Origin: an uncultured Verrucomicrobia subdivision 3 bacterium
GTDB lineage: Bacteria; Verrucomicrobiota; Verrucomicrobiia; Limisphaerales; UBA11358
DNA: 64,000 nt
Reading direction: 5' to 3'
Assembly (NCBI GenBank): GCA_903917705.1
Contig: CAIXBQ010000142.1
Location: forward strand, 1 to 64,000
Each line of letters opens with the position of its first letter. Positions within the stretch are counted from its first letter, which is position 1. Both the position numbers and the translations under genes were made by a program. Shown one piece after another: positions 1-9,566 of this stretch. Below the pieces are notes generated by a model, which worked only from the letters and a program-made list of their open reading frames with translations, ran no database searches and was not told the origin of the DNA.

Positions 1-9
1 AGATGATTC

Positions 10-33
10 CTGCCTGATCGTAAAATCAGACAG
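10..33. other. Hairpin at window edge, rRNA leader side
   Basis: A 9-bp stem with a 6-nt loop (CTGCCTGAT / ATCAGACAG, one G-T pair). On the minus strand it would sit just before the predicted 16S rRNA and could belong to the processing stem. On the plus strand it is followed by CTTTTTA and could act as a terminator. The sequence alone cannot decide. Confidence 0.35.
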
Positions 34-124
34 CTTTTTACTAATTTTTGGTTAAAACCCTTAAAACCAGCGATCTAACTCGCTGATAATAAAGGGGCTC
101 TTTACTAATCGCACAATTCAATTT

Positions 125-134
125 TCAAAGAGCA
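125..134 (-). promoter_or_regulatory. boxA-like antitermination element in a probable rRNA leader
   Basis: The minus strand reads TGCTCTTTGA followed by AAATTGAA. This is close to the bacterial rrn boxA consensus (TGCTCTTTA), the NusB/NusE-binding RNA element in rRNA leaders. Short inverted repeats surround it (GGCG/CGCC at about 139-152, CAGCG/CGCTG at about 68-85), fitting a structured non-coding leader. Positions 1-425 hold no credible gene. Confidence 0.5.
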
Positions 135-257
135 GTCGGCGTTTTACCGCCAAAATTCTGCTTAACCCGTTTCGCCTTTCCCTTTTAGGGGACAAAAAAC
201 CTGACTGCCGAATCATCTCACTGCTCAACTCGGCTTGTCAGTTTCGAGTTTGGGTTT

Positions 258-288
258 ATTATCCTAACGGATTTTAGCCCATTGTCAA
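258..288 (-). promoter_or_regulatory. Putative rRNA-operon promoter
   Basis: On the minus strand a perfect TTGACA (-35, plus positions 283-288) is followed after 16 bp by TAGGAT (261-266), or after 19 bp by GATAAT (258-263), either of which can serve as a -10. About 125 bases further along the same strand lies a boxA-like antitermination sequence. A consensus promoter plus boxA leader and no open frame is typical of an rRNA operon. The rRNA itself would lie beyond the left edge, so this is inference. Confidence 0.55.
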
Positions 289-425
289 CCGGTTTCTTAA
301 CCGCCCTTCGTACCGGTTAATACCTCGAAGGGACAAAAAGATTATCAGACATTTCCCAACGCGCAAGAGTTTTTTTATTTTTTTTTTGCAACAGTAAAAC
401 ATCTGAAATCACCAATGTTTACAGG

Positions 426-779
426 TTAATCAAGGCCACGATCTGCCAGATCGTCTTCTCCCAGTCCAAAAAAATGTCCCAGCTCGTGCAAATAAGTGGT
501 GCGAACTTCGTCACAAAACACCAACTCGTCGCCCTCCGCAAAATTCCACAAATTTTCGAGGAATAGAACGATCTGTGGCGGCATCACCGACGCACCTATT
601 TCAGCAAATTCTGCGCCAGCAAATAAACCAAGCGTATCTGCCTCAATTCCATCAGCTTGTAAACCAGCGTTTGGCACACTTTCAAACGTTACGGGCAGTT
701 GTTGCGCCTGCTCACGCAAGGGTTTTGGCAAAGCTGTTATTGTCGCTTCAATTTCCCCCAGAGCGAGTTTCTGCATCAT
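426..779 (-). CDS. Zincin-like metallopeptidase family protein (PF06262 type)
   Basis: A protein of about 117 residues resembling the small minimal-zincin family PF06262. The C-terminal half carries HELGHFFGLGED, the HExxHxxGxxE pattern in which two histidines and a downstream acidic residue hold zinc and the glutamate is catalytic. The N-terminal helix (ALGEIEATITALPKPL) is family-like. The frame is open to a GTG at 821, but the Met at 779 is preferred because GGGGA lies 7 nt upstream and it gives the usual family length. It is a single gene next to the rRNA leader, transcribed in the same direction. The natural substrate of this family is not known. Confidence 0.75.
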   Translation of the reverse strand: MMQKLALGEIEATITALPKPLREQAQQLPVTFESVPNAGLQADGIEADTLGLFAGAEFAEIGASVMPPQIVLFLENLWNFAEGDELVFCDEVRTTYLHELGHFFGLGEDDLADRGLD

Positions 780-972
780 TTTCCAGTCCCCATTCATAAA
801 CTGATTCTGTTTTTTTCTCACAGCTAGAGCAAATTTTCACGCGGATTCGAACTGTTCGTAAATATTTGATCGATGATATTCTATTCTACGCCCGCGCTAG
901 TTTAATTGTTTATTTCTTTTGCCAACTCCGCAAATCTGGTTGTCGAATCCAAAAATGACGGTGCAGATATTT

Positions 973-3900
973 TCATCGCTGCAATGTCACGCTCATTAAA
1001 CCGATGACCACTTCATTCGCCAAGGCACTGACGGTTAACGACTTCATTTCCTTCCTGACATCCAATGGCAGATCCAGCACGGTCGCCGCGCCACCGGGCA
1101 CCACCCGACCTTTGCCTTTAAATGAGTCGAAATCCAAAACGCGCACTAAACCGGTCTTTAAATTTATGCGCACGGGCAGCGGTTCCGGGCGCGCAAATGC
1201 GAAATCATCAAGGTAATAATCCTGGTCAATCGGCCACCATGTGGTTGGATTGTGCAAGGCCAGACGCGCGATCGAACCGTCGGTGTAAGACACCACGACT
1301 TCGCCGTTGTCGAAACGGGATTCCATGGGCCCCGTCGAACCGGCTAGCAGCAAAAAGGCGCGTGCTGCCCTGCCCTTCAATGGCACGGTGATTTCACGGG
1401 GATAATTTTCCCATTGCGAAACGAACGCGATGTTTCTCGCTGCCGCCGCGCCGGGCGTCGCGAGCGGTACTCCATCGGGCAATATGATTTTGCCGCCGGC
1501 TTTTGCCGCCTCGGCGCGCAAGCCGGAATCATCCACAGCAAACTGGTCCTGAGGGTGGCACCAGCTACCAATCCCCTGTTTCGGCGCCGCCAGCGAACAA
1601 AACGACGAGCGCGGCGAGCGGTATTCGTTGCGAAAAATCTGCGTAACCCGTTCGTTGAAAAATGAATCAAGCTTCACCATTTCCAACTTTCCACGCACCG
1701 GGTTGTTCCAAACAAATGTCTCGGTTGCCGGCGCCGCAAGGATTTCAAATGTCACCGGTTGCCACCAGCGCAGCCCCCCCTGCTCCACCTTGGCAAAAAC
1801 AGTGCGGTGCCCCGGTTGTCCGCTTGCCACGCCCTGGAACGAACGGCCGGCAAATTTAACCTCGCGCAACGCATTCTGCGGGTCAGCCATTTCCATGATT
1901 TTCGCGTCCAATTCCCTTCGCACTTCAGCTTGCCCGGCCACAGCAAACTCCGCCGGCGTAGGTGAAGGGTTTTTCCCGCGCCATTCAATCACGACATTTT
2001 GTTGCCGGGCGGGTGCGGTTTCAATTTCGATGCGGGGAACGCCCACGGAGTCTTCCAGCCCATGCCAAGCTGCCGGTTGGCCGTTGACAGTGACCGACGC
2101 CATCTCGTCGCGCAGAGCCGGAACTTGCAGCCGCAGTTTCAAGGGGTGGGCAAATTTTATTTCTACCGAAAACGTTTCACGCAATCCCTTGCGCTCAAAG
2201 TCCAAATTGAAATCCGGATGACGGATGCGCGCGTCATTCCACGACGCTGGAAAGCCGGGATGAATCTTGATCACACCCGCAAGCAAGTCCGGCTGCACGC
2301 CAAACAGTCCCTCTACCAAGGCGCGGGAGGTTGCCCCGGATCCGTCGCCAAAATCGCGCTGCGACTCCCGTCGGTTCGCGTCAAAATAGGTGCACATGCC
2401 GACGTTGCCGGGACAGATGCCAAGAAACATTGAGTCGAGCATCGCCCCCTTGAACAGAGCGTACGCCTCGTCCGGCCGGTTCGCCTGCCAATATGCCAGC
2501 GCCGTGTGGGTGGATTCTGCCATCACCACATTGTTGAGCGACCATGTGTATGGCATCCAACTCGTCGTCGGCAGCGTGAAGTTTCCAATCGGCACACCCG
2601 CGCCGCGCAACGGAATATGCGCGATCTGCGTGTCCACGAAGCGCGACATCTGCCACGCTTCCAGTGGCGTCGGCACTTCCGAATCCACCGTGTGGTAAAA
2701 GGTCCAGAGTGCCGCGTTCGGATGAACCAGCTGCAGTCCGAGCCAATCCTTCCATTCAGCAAACCAGCCGAAATCCGGCAGCCAAAGTTCCCGGCGCATC
2801 CCCCACGCAATCATATCCGCCTCATTTTCATAGGGCGAGGCGTCTTTGCCCAGCAGCCTGGCGACTCGCGCCGCCAGACGGTTGTGAAAAAGGTTGTAAG
2901 CTGAGGAATGGGTGACGCCGCCGCCGTTGTATTCCAGGTCGTCGCTCGCCCAGATGCAGCAATACGCCTCATAGAGCGGCAGCTTTTCCGGGCCAAACTC
3001 ACGGCGGAACAGGCGGCGTTCCCAAGCCAGGTGCCGTTCGATCACCGGCCACAGACGCCGCGCATATTCCAGATCCCCCGTCCAGAGCAGATGCCGGAAG
3101 AACGCATCCACGCTGACGAGATTCATGTCGTAGTGCGACTTCGACAAATCGCCGTTGGAGTGCAGGGCGGCTTCATCGCGGGAAAGATTGGCACCCTCGT
3201 CGGCCGGGGCAATCGCATCAGGAACGGGGCTGATATTTTGCTGCCGGGCGTAGCCTTCAAAGTGTTTGGCTGTCCGGTCGTGCCAGCCCAGTTCGTCGCC
3301 CGCGTAGCTGACGCGCCAGCCGAGCAGTCGCACGCGCCAGGCCACACCGCCGTGCAGATAAGCCTCCTGCCGGTCATCCCAGACCGCGTCCGCCGCCACA
3401 TTCAACGCCGCGGCTGACGCGTTGATGAACGGGTCTGGCGTCAACACCATCACGCGTTCGGCGATGGCGCGGCGATGATCTTCCGCAGCGGCGAAAATGC
3501 GTGGTAAATCCGACGGTGAAACCTGCCTGCCTGCGCGGCCCGGAACCTTTCCAGCCGGCGACCCCGCCGCCACCTCGCGATAATCGGCGGGCGTCTCATC
3601 CGCGTCTTTGCCGGCCGTGAGCCGTTGCAGAAAAAGATAAACCTGCCCGGCAGGCGGCAGCGGCGCGCAGCCGGTCAACAGCGGTTGGAGCGCCTTGGGG
3701 TCGGGCGCGGAAAACAATCCAGCGGGATCGTCCCAGCGCGCGGCATCACCCACGGCCAGCGTGGCGGCGGCGGAGAAAACCCCGTCGATTGTGCCCGGTT
3801 TTCCCTGCACTTGAAATCCGCTCCCAGTGATGGTCACGCGATTGCCTGCGCACTGGCCGGGGTGAAGTTGGAAAAATTTACCGACCGGCTCGGTTTCGCA

Positions 3901-4452
3901 GCCGATGTCACCGTCGCGGCGGCCTTTCAATCCGTTGACGCCGCCAAACGCCCAGATCAGTTCCGTCGCGGTTGGCGTACCGCTTAATTCCGCGCGAACG
4001 ATCAGCCCTTCCATTGCCGACGGCGCCAGCGTCGTCAGGCGCAGCAAACCGCCGCCCAGCAACGGGTCGCGCACCTCATGCACCAGCGAGCCGGGCCGAT
4101 AGCGCGCCACCACTTCCGCCGCACGGTTCAACCATTTCACCCCGGCGGCCGTCCGGATGCCGAACCGCAGATTGCCGCCGCGGCCTGGCAGGTATAAGGA
4201 GAACTCAGGCTCATCGCCGCCGTCCACCCGAAACGGCGAACTGCCGCCGTAAAGAGGGCGATTGAAAAACTCTGCGCCGTTTGTGATGACAAAATCCGTG
4301 CCGTCGGGCGTGTAGCGCAAGGGACGGTCCAGAGCATCCTTGAAGAAAGGGCCGTGATCGCCGGCGCCGCTGGGCGCGGCCGGAACGGAGTCGGCCAAAG
4401 CCGACCAGACCACGGCCGACACCATCAGCGGCAGTGCCACCAGACGAAACAT
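973..4452 (-). CDS. Large secreted DUF4450-like protein with an (alpha/alpha) toroid, glycosidase-like
   Basis: About 1,159 residues from the Met at 4452, which gives a clean signal peptide (MFRLVALPLMVSAVVWSALA). An in-frame ATG at 4494 would add 14 residues. The N-terminal beta-rich part (GAEFFNRPLYGG, SLYLPGRGGNLRFG) matches my recollection of DUF4450 proteins. The middle (about residues 330-760) has the long Trp/Tyr-rich helical pattern of six-hairpin glycosidase folds (for example YARRLWPVIERHLAWERRLF). C-terminal beta domains follow. It probably acts on polysaccharide in the periplasm or outside the cell. It is divergent from cstA across a 291-bp gap. The substrate and catalytic residues cannot be assigned from the sequence. 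Confidence 0.6.
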   Translation of the reverse strand: MFRLVALPLMVSAVVWSALADSVPAAPSGAGDHGPFFKDALDRPLRYTPDGTDFVITNGAEFFNRPLYGGSSPFRVDGGDEPEFSLYLPGRGGNLRFGIRTAAGVKWLNRAAEVVARYRPGSLVHEVRDPLLGGGLLRLTTLAPSAMEGLIVRAELSGTPTATELIWAFGGVNGLKGRRDGDIGCETEPVGKFFQLHPGQCAGNRVTITGSGFQVQGKPGTIDGVFSAAATLAVGDAARWDDPAGLFSAPDPKALQPLLTGCAPLPPAGQVYLFLQRLTAGKDADETPADYREVAAGSPAGKVPGRAGRQVSPSDLPRIFAAAEDHRRAIAERVMVLTPDPFINASAAALNVAADAVWDDRQEAYLHGGVAWRVRLLGWRVSYAGDELGWHDRTAKHFEGYARQQNISPVPDAIAPADEGANLSRDEAALHSNGDLSKSHYDMNLVSVDAFFRHLLWTGDLEYARRLWPVIERHLAWERRLFRREFGPEKLPLYEAYCCIWASDDLEYNGGGVTHSSAYNLFHNRLAARVARLLGKDASPYENEADMIAWGMRRELWLPDFGWFAEWKDWLGLQLVHPNAALWTFYHTVDSEVPTPLEAWQMSRFVDTQIAHIPLRGAGVPIGNFTLPTTSWMPYTWSLNNVVMAESTHTALAYWQANRPDEAYALFKGAMLDSMFLGICPGNVGMCTYFDANRRESQRDFGDGSGATSRALVEGLFGVQPDLLAGVIKIHPGFPASWNDARIRHPDFNLDFERKGLRETFSVEIKFAHPLKLRLQVPALRDEMASVTVNGQPAAWHGLEDSVGVPRIEIETAPARQQNVVIEWRGKNPSPTPAEFAVAGQAEVRRELDAKIMEMADPQNALREVKFAGRSFQGVASGQPGHRTVFAKVEQGGLRWWQPVTFEILAAPATETFVWNNPVRGKLEMVKLDSFFNERVTQIFRNEYRSPRSSFCSLAAPKQGIGSWCHPQDQFAVDDSGLRAEAAKAGGKIILPDGVPLATPGAAAARNIAFVSQWENYPREITVPLKGRAARAFLLLAGSTGPMESRFDNGEVVVSYTDGSIARLALHNPTTWWPIDQDYYLDDFAFARPEPLPVRINLKTGLVRVLDFDSFKGKGRVVPGGAATVLDLPLDVRKEMKSLTVSALANEVVIGLMSVTLQR

Positions 4453-4526
4453 ACATTTCCGGTACCCCGGCGGGCAGGCAGCATTGAGCGACATGGGATG
4501 TCAAAAGTTGTCACAAACATCCGCTG

Positions 4527-4541
4527 ATATCAAAATGATAT
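4527..4541. promoter_or_regulatory. Perfect 15-bp palindrome in a divergent intergenic region
   Basis: ATATCA-AAA-TGATAT lies between the divergent DUF4450 gene and cstA, and another ATATCA occurs about 70 bp further right. The symmetry and position suit a regulator site, but no regulator is identified and an AT-rich palindrome could arise by chance. Confidence 0.25.
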
Positions 4542-4743
4542 TTTCCCAGTGAAAAGCAGCATCCCCACTTTGGGAGAATATGTCAGCCACCAAAAATATC
4601 AGCGCCCGGCATCGCCTTTTTCGGTGCAAACGAGAACGAGACCAGACATTATTTCGGCCATCGACATGAACCCACTTCATCACCGCGGCTTTGAAAAGCT
4701 GACACTGCAGCCCGGCACTTGAACCGGCGGCCACCCCACTGAA

Positions 4744-7077
4744 ATGAAGAAGCTGTTCGCCACTTTACTTCCCTTCGTCGTCGCGGTGCTGGGTGCTTTT
4801 GCGTACGGCACCATCGCCCTGCGGCGCGGGGAGCCAGTCAACTCCGCCTATCTGCTCATCGCCGCGGTTTGCACCTACGTCATCGGCTGGCGGTTCTATT
4901 CCAAATGGATCGCGGCAAGGGTGCTGACGCTGAACGACCGGCGCGCGACGCCGTGCGAAGTGCATGACGACGGGAAAGACTTCGTACGCACGAACAAATG
5001 GATCGTGTTCGGGCATCACTTTGCGGCCATTGCCGGTCCCGGCCCACTCGTTGGCCCGGTGCTGGCGGCGCAGTTCGGTTATCTGCCGGGGATGCTGTGG
5101 ATCTTGATCGGAGCCGTCCTGGGCGGGGCGGTCCAGGATTTTGTGATTCTGTTCGCCTCGATGCGGCGTGACGGAAAATCGCTCGGCGAGATGATGAAGG
5201 AGGAAATGAACTCGACCGCCGGCCTGCTCGCGTCGGTGACAATCCTGGCCATTCTGGTCATCCTGCTCGCCGTGCTGGCGCTGGTGGTGGTCAAAGTGCT
5301 GGCGGAAAGTCCCTGGGGCATCTTCACGGTCGGTGCCACGGTACCCATTGCCTTGCTGATGGGCTGCTATCTACGCTGCGTGCGCATCGGCAAAGTCCTC
5401 GAGGCCTCGGCGTTCGGCGTGGCGTTGCTGCTGCTCGCGGTATGGGGCGGCAAGCTTGTCTACCAGAGTCCGCACTGGTCCGCCGTGTTCGGCCTGCGGG
5501 ACATTTCGGTGGCGTGGGTCATCATCGGTTACGGGGTCATCTCCAGCAGCCTGCCGGTCTGGCTGCTGCTCGCGCCGCGGGATTACCTGAGCACCTTCAT
5601 GAAACTGGGCACGATCTGCGCGCTGGCGCTGGGCATCCTGTGCGTGCTGCCGGACCTGGCGATGCCGGCCATCAGCCGGTTCGTGGACGGCTCGGGACTG
5701 GTCGTGGCGGGCAAACTGTTTCCGTTCTGTTTCATCACCATCGCCTGCGGTGCCATCAGCGGCTTTCACACGCTCATCGCCAGCGGCACCACGCCGAAGA
5801 TGATCACGCGCGAAAGCTACGCCCGCCACATCGGCTACGGCGCCATGTGCTGCGAATCCTTCGTTGCCATCATGGCGCTCATCGCCGCCTGCACGCTGGA
5901 ACCCGGCGTCTATCTGAGCATGAACGTCAAGGGCGAGGCCGCCGCCACCGTCGCCAAAGCCACCCTGCTCGGCTTTCCTGTGACCGTCGAACAGATGCAC
6001 GCGCTCGCCAGCCAGCTGGGCGAACAGACCTTATTCGGCCGCACCGGCGGCGCCGCCACGCTGGCGGTCGGCATGGCGCACATCTTTTCCCGCACCTTCA
6101 ACGGCCGGTGGCTCGATCTCTGGTATCACTTCGCCATCATGTTCGAGGCGCTGTTCATCCTGACCACGCTGGACGCCGGCACCCGCGTGGGCCGCTACCT
6201 GATCCAGCGGATGCTCGGGCGCCTCTGGCAACCGCTCGGCAACACCAAGGATATCCGCGTCATCCCCCTGGCCAGCGCCATCATGGTGGGCGCGTGGGGC
6301 TACTTTCTGATCCAGGGAGTGCGCGATCCTTTGGGCGGGATCAACTCCCTCTGGCCGTTATTCGGCATTGCCAACCAGATGCTGGCGGCCATGGCACTGT
6401 GCCTCGCCACCACCATCATTCTGAAACAGCAACTCGCGCCGGCTCCCGGCCCAAGGCCCGGACGGAAAGCGTTTGTCTTGATCACGCTGGTGCCGCTGGC
6501 GTGGCTGCTCGCGGTTACCCTGACGGCCGGTGTGGAGAAAATCTTCGACGCCGACCCGCGCATCGGTTTCCTCGCGCAGGCCAGGGTTCTGGATGCCAAA
6601 CTTCCCGATTTGCAATCCGCCGTTGCCTTGACAGCCACGCCTGAGTCCGCGGCCCTCGCGCAAAAAGCCGTCCACGACAATCGCCTGCTCCATTTCAACA
6701 ACCAGCTCGACGCCGCCGTCACCGCCGTCTTTCTGGCGCTGGCGGTGACGATTGTGTGCCTCAGCGTCTGGGAATGGCTGTGCTTGCTGCGCGGCCGGCG
6801 CGATCCGGTCCTCGCCGAGACTCCTCCCGTCTGGCTGCCGGACTATGCCGTCAAGGAACCTGGCCAAGACCTCCGTCCCCTCGCCGGCACCGTGGCGCTG
6901 TCGATTGTTCTGGCCAAGGAGCTTTCCGGCGAGGCCAGCCTCGAGCGCGCCCGGCAGACCTCCGAAGTTTGTCATTGCGAAAACGGAGCCTGCGCTGAAG
7001 CCGGGAAGAAAAGTGACAGCCAGCTTTATCTCGAAGTGACCGAGCAGCGCTTCAACGGCGTGCGAAGATGCTGCTAG
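4744..7077 (+). CDS. cstA: Carbon starvation protein A (CstA-family transporter)
   Basis: A 777-residue polytopic inner-membrane protein of the CstA family, which imports peptides and/or pyruvate. Family hallmarks include HHFAAIAGPGPLVGPVLAAQFGYLPG (here at about residues 90-115), GAVQDF, and FHTLIASGTTPKM in the middle. A hydrophilic loop at about 610-640 precedes the last membrane segment. The roughly 90-residue cytosolic tail carries CHCENGAC and ends RRCC, which could bind metal or respond to redox state. The initiating ATG directly precedes the first membrane helix, with no strong ribosome-binding site. No sensor pair (such as BtsS/BtsR) lies beside it. Confidence 0.9.
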   Translation: MKKLFATLLPFVVAVLGAFAYGTIALRRGEPVNSAYLLIAAVCTYVIGWRFYSKWIAARVLTLNDRRATPCEVHDDGKDFVRTNKWIVFGHHFAAIAGPGPLVGPVLAAQFGYLPGMLWILIGAVLGGAVQDFVILFASMRRDGKSLGEMMKEEMNSTAGLLASVTILAILVILLAVLALVVVKVLAESPWGIFTVGATVPIALLMGCYLRCVRIGKVLEASAFGVALLLLAVWGGKLVYQSPHWSAVFGLRDISVAWVIIGYGVISSSLPVWLLLAPRDYLSTFMKLGTICALALGILCVLPDLAMPAISRFVDGSGLVVAGKLFPFCFITIACGAISGFHTLIASGTTPKMITRESYARHIGYGAMCCESFVAIMALIAACTLEPGVYLSMNVKGEAAATVAKATLLGFPVTVEQMHALASQLGEQTLFGRTGGAATLAVGMAHIFSRTFNGRWLDLWYHFAIMFEALFILTTLDAGTRVGRYLIQRMLGRLWQPLGNTKDIRVIPLASAIMVGAWGYFLIQGVRDPLGGINSLWPLFGIANQMLAAMALCLATTIILKQQLAPAPGPRPGRKAFVLITLVPLAWLLAVTLTAGVEKIFDADPRIGFLAQARVLDAKLPDLQSAVALTATPESAALAQKAVHDNRLLHFNNQLDAAVTAVFLALAVTIVCLSVWEWLCLLRGRRDPVLAETPPVWLPDYAVKEPGQDLRPLAGTVALSIVLAKELSGEASLERARQTSEVCHCENGACAEAGKKSDSQLYLEVTEQRFNGVRRCC

Positions 7078-7206
7078 TCACTTGACAAGCCAGCCCCTCG
7101 CATGAAAATTGTCGCGCCTCCGCCCAAGGGTTGTCCGGCAATCCACAAATCGGCGGGGCTCCGTATCGTTTCACATGACATCCGCCAGCCGGAACGCTTT
7201 TACAAC

Positions 7207-9393
7207 ATGATCACGCCAACGTCCAACGTCGCCGCCAACCCGCCAGCCATCATCCACCCCAAACTCCTCAGGCCAATCGCCCTCATCACCATGCTACTTG
7301 CCGCAGGCTGTTCCACCTCCGCGCCCAAGCTGGCGTATCCCGTCACCACCAAGACCGCCGTCGTGGATGATTACCACGGCACGCTTGTGCCCGACCCGTA
7401 TCGCTGGCTTGAAGACGACAATGCGCCCGCGACCAAGGCCTGGGTGGCCGCGCAAAACCAGGTCACCTTTGCCTATCTCAACACCATTCCCGCGCGCAAC
7501 CCCATCCGCGCCCGTCTCACCCATCTGTGGAACTACGAGCGCTACGGTGTGCCCTTCAAGGAAGGCGGCCGCTACTTTTATTCCCGCAACGACGGCCTGC
7601 AAAACCAGAGTGTCCTCTACACCGTCGATGCCTTGGACGGCACTCCCCGCGTCCTACTTGATCCCAACACCCTGTCCGCCGACGGCACCGTTGCTTTGGC
7701 CGGCATGAGCATCAGTCACGATGGCAATCTCCTCGCCTACGGCCTTTCCAGCGCCGGGTCGGATTGGGAAGAATGGAAAATCCGCGACATTCGCACCGGG
7801 CGCGATTTGGACGACCACTTGCAATGGGTCAAGTTCACCGCCCCCACGTGGACCAAGGACAACCGCGGCGTTTATTACAGCCGCTTCGCCGCGCCCAAGC
7901 CCGGCGACGCCCTCACCGGCCTCAATAAATTCAATCAGCTCTACTATCATCAACTTGGCACCGACCAGTCCGCGGACAAACTCATCTATGAACGGAAGGA
8001 CCAGCCCGATTGGGGCTTTGGCGGCACCGTCACCGAAGACGGCCGCTACCTTGTCATCAGCGCCAGCGAAGGGTCCGACCAGAAGAACCGCGTCCTTTAC
8101 CTCGACCTCGCCCAGCCCGCGGCGCCCGTGGTCGAATTGCTCATGGCCCACGACGCCGCCTACGATTTCCTTGGCAACGACGGACCCGTCTTCTGGTTCA
8201 AGACCGACCTCGACGCCTCACGCAGCCGTGTCATCGCCATTGATGTGACTCAACCCCAGCGGGACAACTGGCGCGAACTCATCCCGCAATCCGCCGAGAC
8301 CCTTGGCGGCGTCAGCGTGCTCAACCATCAATTTGTCGCCCACTACCTGCAGGACGCCCATTCCCTCGTGAAAGTCTTCGCCCTCGACGGACGCCTCATC
8401 CGCTCCGTCAACCTGCCCGGCCTGGGCGCCACCGCCGGCTTCGGCGGCAAGAGCACCGACACCGAGAGCTTTTACTCCTACACCAGCTTCACCACCCCCG
8501 GCACCATCTACCGTTACGACGCCGTCAGCGGCAACAGCACCGTCTTCCGCCAGCCCAAAGTGGATTTCGACGGCGATAAATACGAATCCAAGCAGGTCTT
8601 CTTCAAAAGCAAGGACGGCACCCGCATCCCCATGTTCCTCGTCCACAAACGCGGCCTTCAGCTCAACGGCCTCAACCCCACCCTGCTCTACGGCTACGGC
8701 GGATTCAACATCAGCCTCACCCCCGGCTTCAGCGTCAGCCGCGCCGCGTGGCTGGAACTGGGCGGCGTCTATGCGCAAGCCACCTTGCGCGGCGGCGGCG
8801 AATACGGCGAAGACTGGCATCACGCCGGCACCAAACATAACAAGCAAAATGTCTTCGACGACTTCATCGGCGCGGCAGAATGGCTCGTCGCCAACCATTA
8901 CACCAGCCCCGCCAAGCTCGCCATCCAGGGCGGCAGCAATGGCGGCCTGCTCATCGGCGCCTGTCTCACCCAGCGGCCCGACCTTTTCGGCGCCGCCCTG
9001 CCCGCCGTCGGCGTCATGGACATGCTGCGCTACCACAAATTCACCATCGGCTGGAGCTGGAGCGACGATTACGGCACCGCCGACAGCCCGGCCGACTTCC
9101 CCGTGCTTTACGCCTACTCCCCCTATCACAACCTCAAGCCCGGCGTCCACTATCCCGCCACCCTTGTCACCACCGGCGACCACGATGACCGCGTGGTCCC
9201 CGCGCACAGCTTCAAGTTCGCCGCCCGGCTGCAGGAATATCAGGCTGGTGCCAACCCCGTCCTCATCCGGATTGAAACCAAAGCCGGCCATGGCGCGGGC
9301 AAACCCACCTCCAAGTTGATTGAAGAGAAGACCGACGAACTCGGCTTCCTCGTCAAAGCCCTGCACATGGCCACACCCCCGGCGAAATCCTGA
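7207..9393 (+). CDS. Prolyl oligopeptidase family serine peptidase (S9A), lipoprotein
   Basis: A secreted lipoprotein peptidase that would cleave proline-containing oligopeptides in the periplasm. The frame is open from 7102, but the ATG at 7207 puts a lipobox (LAAGC, Cys35) after a hydrophobic segment, so it is chosen. The N-terminal S9A signature (DDYHGTLVPDPYRWLED) precedes a beta-propeller of about 400 residues. The C-terminal alpha/beta hydrolase has GGSNGG (nucleophile Ser about residue 577), the GDHDDRV loop carrying the Asp, and KAGHGAG with the catalytic His. Size (728 residues) is normal for the family. It lies 129 bp after cstA on the same strand, so a shared role in peptide use is conceivable. 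Confidence 0.92.
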   Translation: MITPTSNVAANPPAIIHPKLLRPIALITMLLAAGCSTSAPKLAYPVTTKTAVVDDYHGTLVPDPYRWLEDDNAPATKAWVAAQNQVTFAYLNTIPARNPIRARLTHLWNYERYGVPFKEGGRYFYSRNDGLQNQSVLYTVDALDGTPRVLLDPNTLSADGTVALAGMSISHDGNLLAYGLSSAGSDWEEWKIRDIRTGRDLDDHLQWVKFTAPTWTKDNRGVYYSRFAAPKPGDALTGLNKFNQLYYHQLGTDQSADKLIYERKDQPDWGFGGTVTEDGRYLVISASEGSDQKNRVLYLDLAQPAAPVVELLMAHDAAYDFLGNDGPVFWFKTDLDASRSRVIAIDVTQPQRDNWRELIPQSAETLGGVSVLNHQFVAHYLQDAHSLVKVFALDGRLIRSVNLPGLGATAGFGGKSTDTESFYSYTSFTTPGTIYRYDAVSGNSTVFRQPKVDFDGDKYESKQVFFKSKDGTRIPMFLVHKRGLQLNGLNPTLLYGYGGFNISLTPGFSVSRAAWLELGGVYAQATLRGGGEYGEDWHHAGTKHNKQNVFDDFIGAAEWLVANHYTSPAKLAIQGGSNGGLLIGACLTQRPDLFGAALPAVGVMDMLRYHKFTIGWSWSDDYGTADSPADFPVLYAYSPYHNLKPGVHYPATLVTTGDHDDRVVPAHSFKFAARLQEYQAGANPVLIRIETKAGHGAGKPTSKLIEEKTDELGFLVKALHMATPPAKS

Positions 9394-9460
9394 GAACTGT
9401 CAGGTCTTGGCAGACAGGCCCCACGAGCCGGCCTGAAATCACTGCAATCCAGACTTTCCG

Positions 9461-9538
9461 CTGTAGCGGCGGTCTATGACCGCCGAATATCCGTGTCGCA
9501 GCCCTGATTCCCCGGCGCTCATAGAGCGCCGCTACAGG
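9461..9538. repeat. REP/BIME-like palindromic unit
   Basis: The ends are inverted copies (CTGTAGCGGCG ... CGCCGCTACAG). Inside are two hairpins, GGCGGTC-TAT-GACCGCC and GGCGCTC-ATA-GAGCGCC. This architecture is that of bacterial interspersed mosaic/REP elements mobilised by RAYT transposases. One such transposase occurs at 53646-54098, but a match between it and this unit is not shown. Confidence 0.6.
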
Positions 9539-9566
9539 GCGTATGTTGAAATATCGACTTTAATGG

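Noticed and set aside
4501-4734. A 77-codon minus-strand frame between the DUF4450 gene and cstA
   Set aside because: It fills the divergent promoter region and shows no protein-like features.
5442-6644. A 400-codon frame inside cstA
   Set aside because: Overlaps a strong CstA in the same direction in another frame. Arg/His-rich shadow composition.
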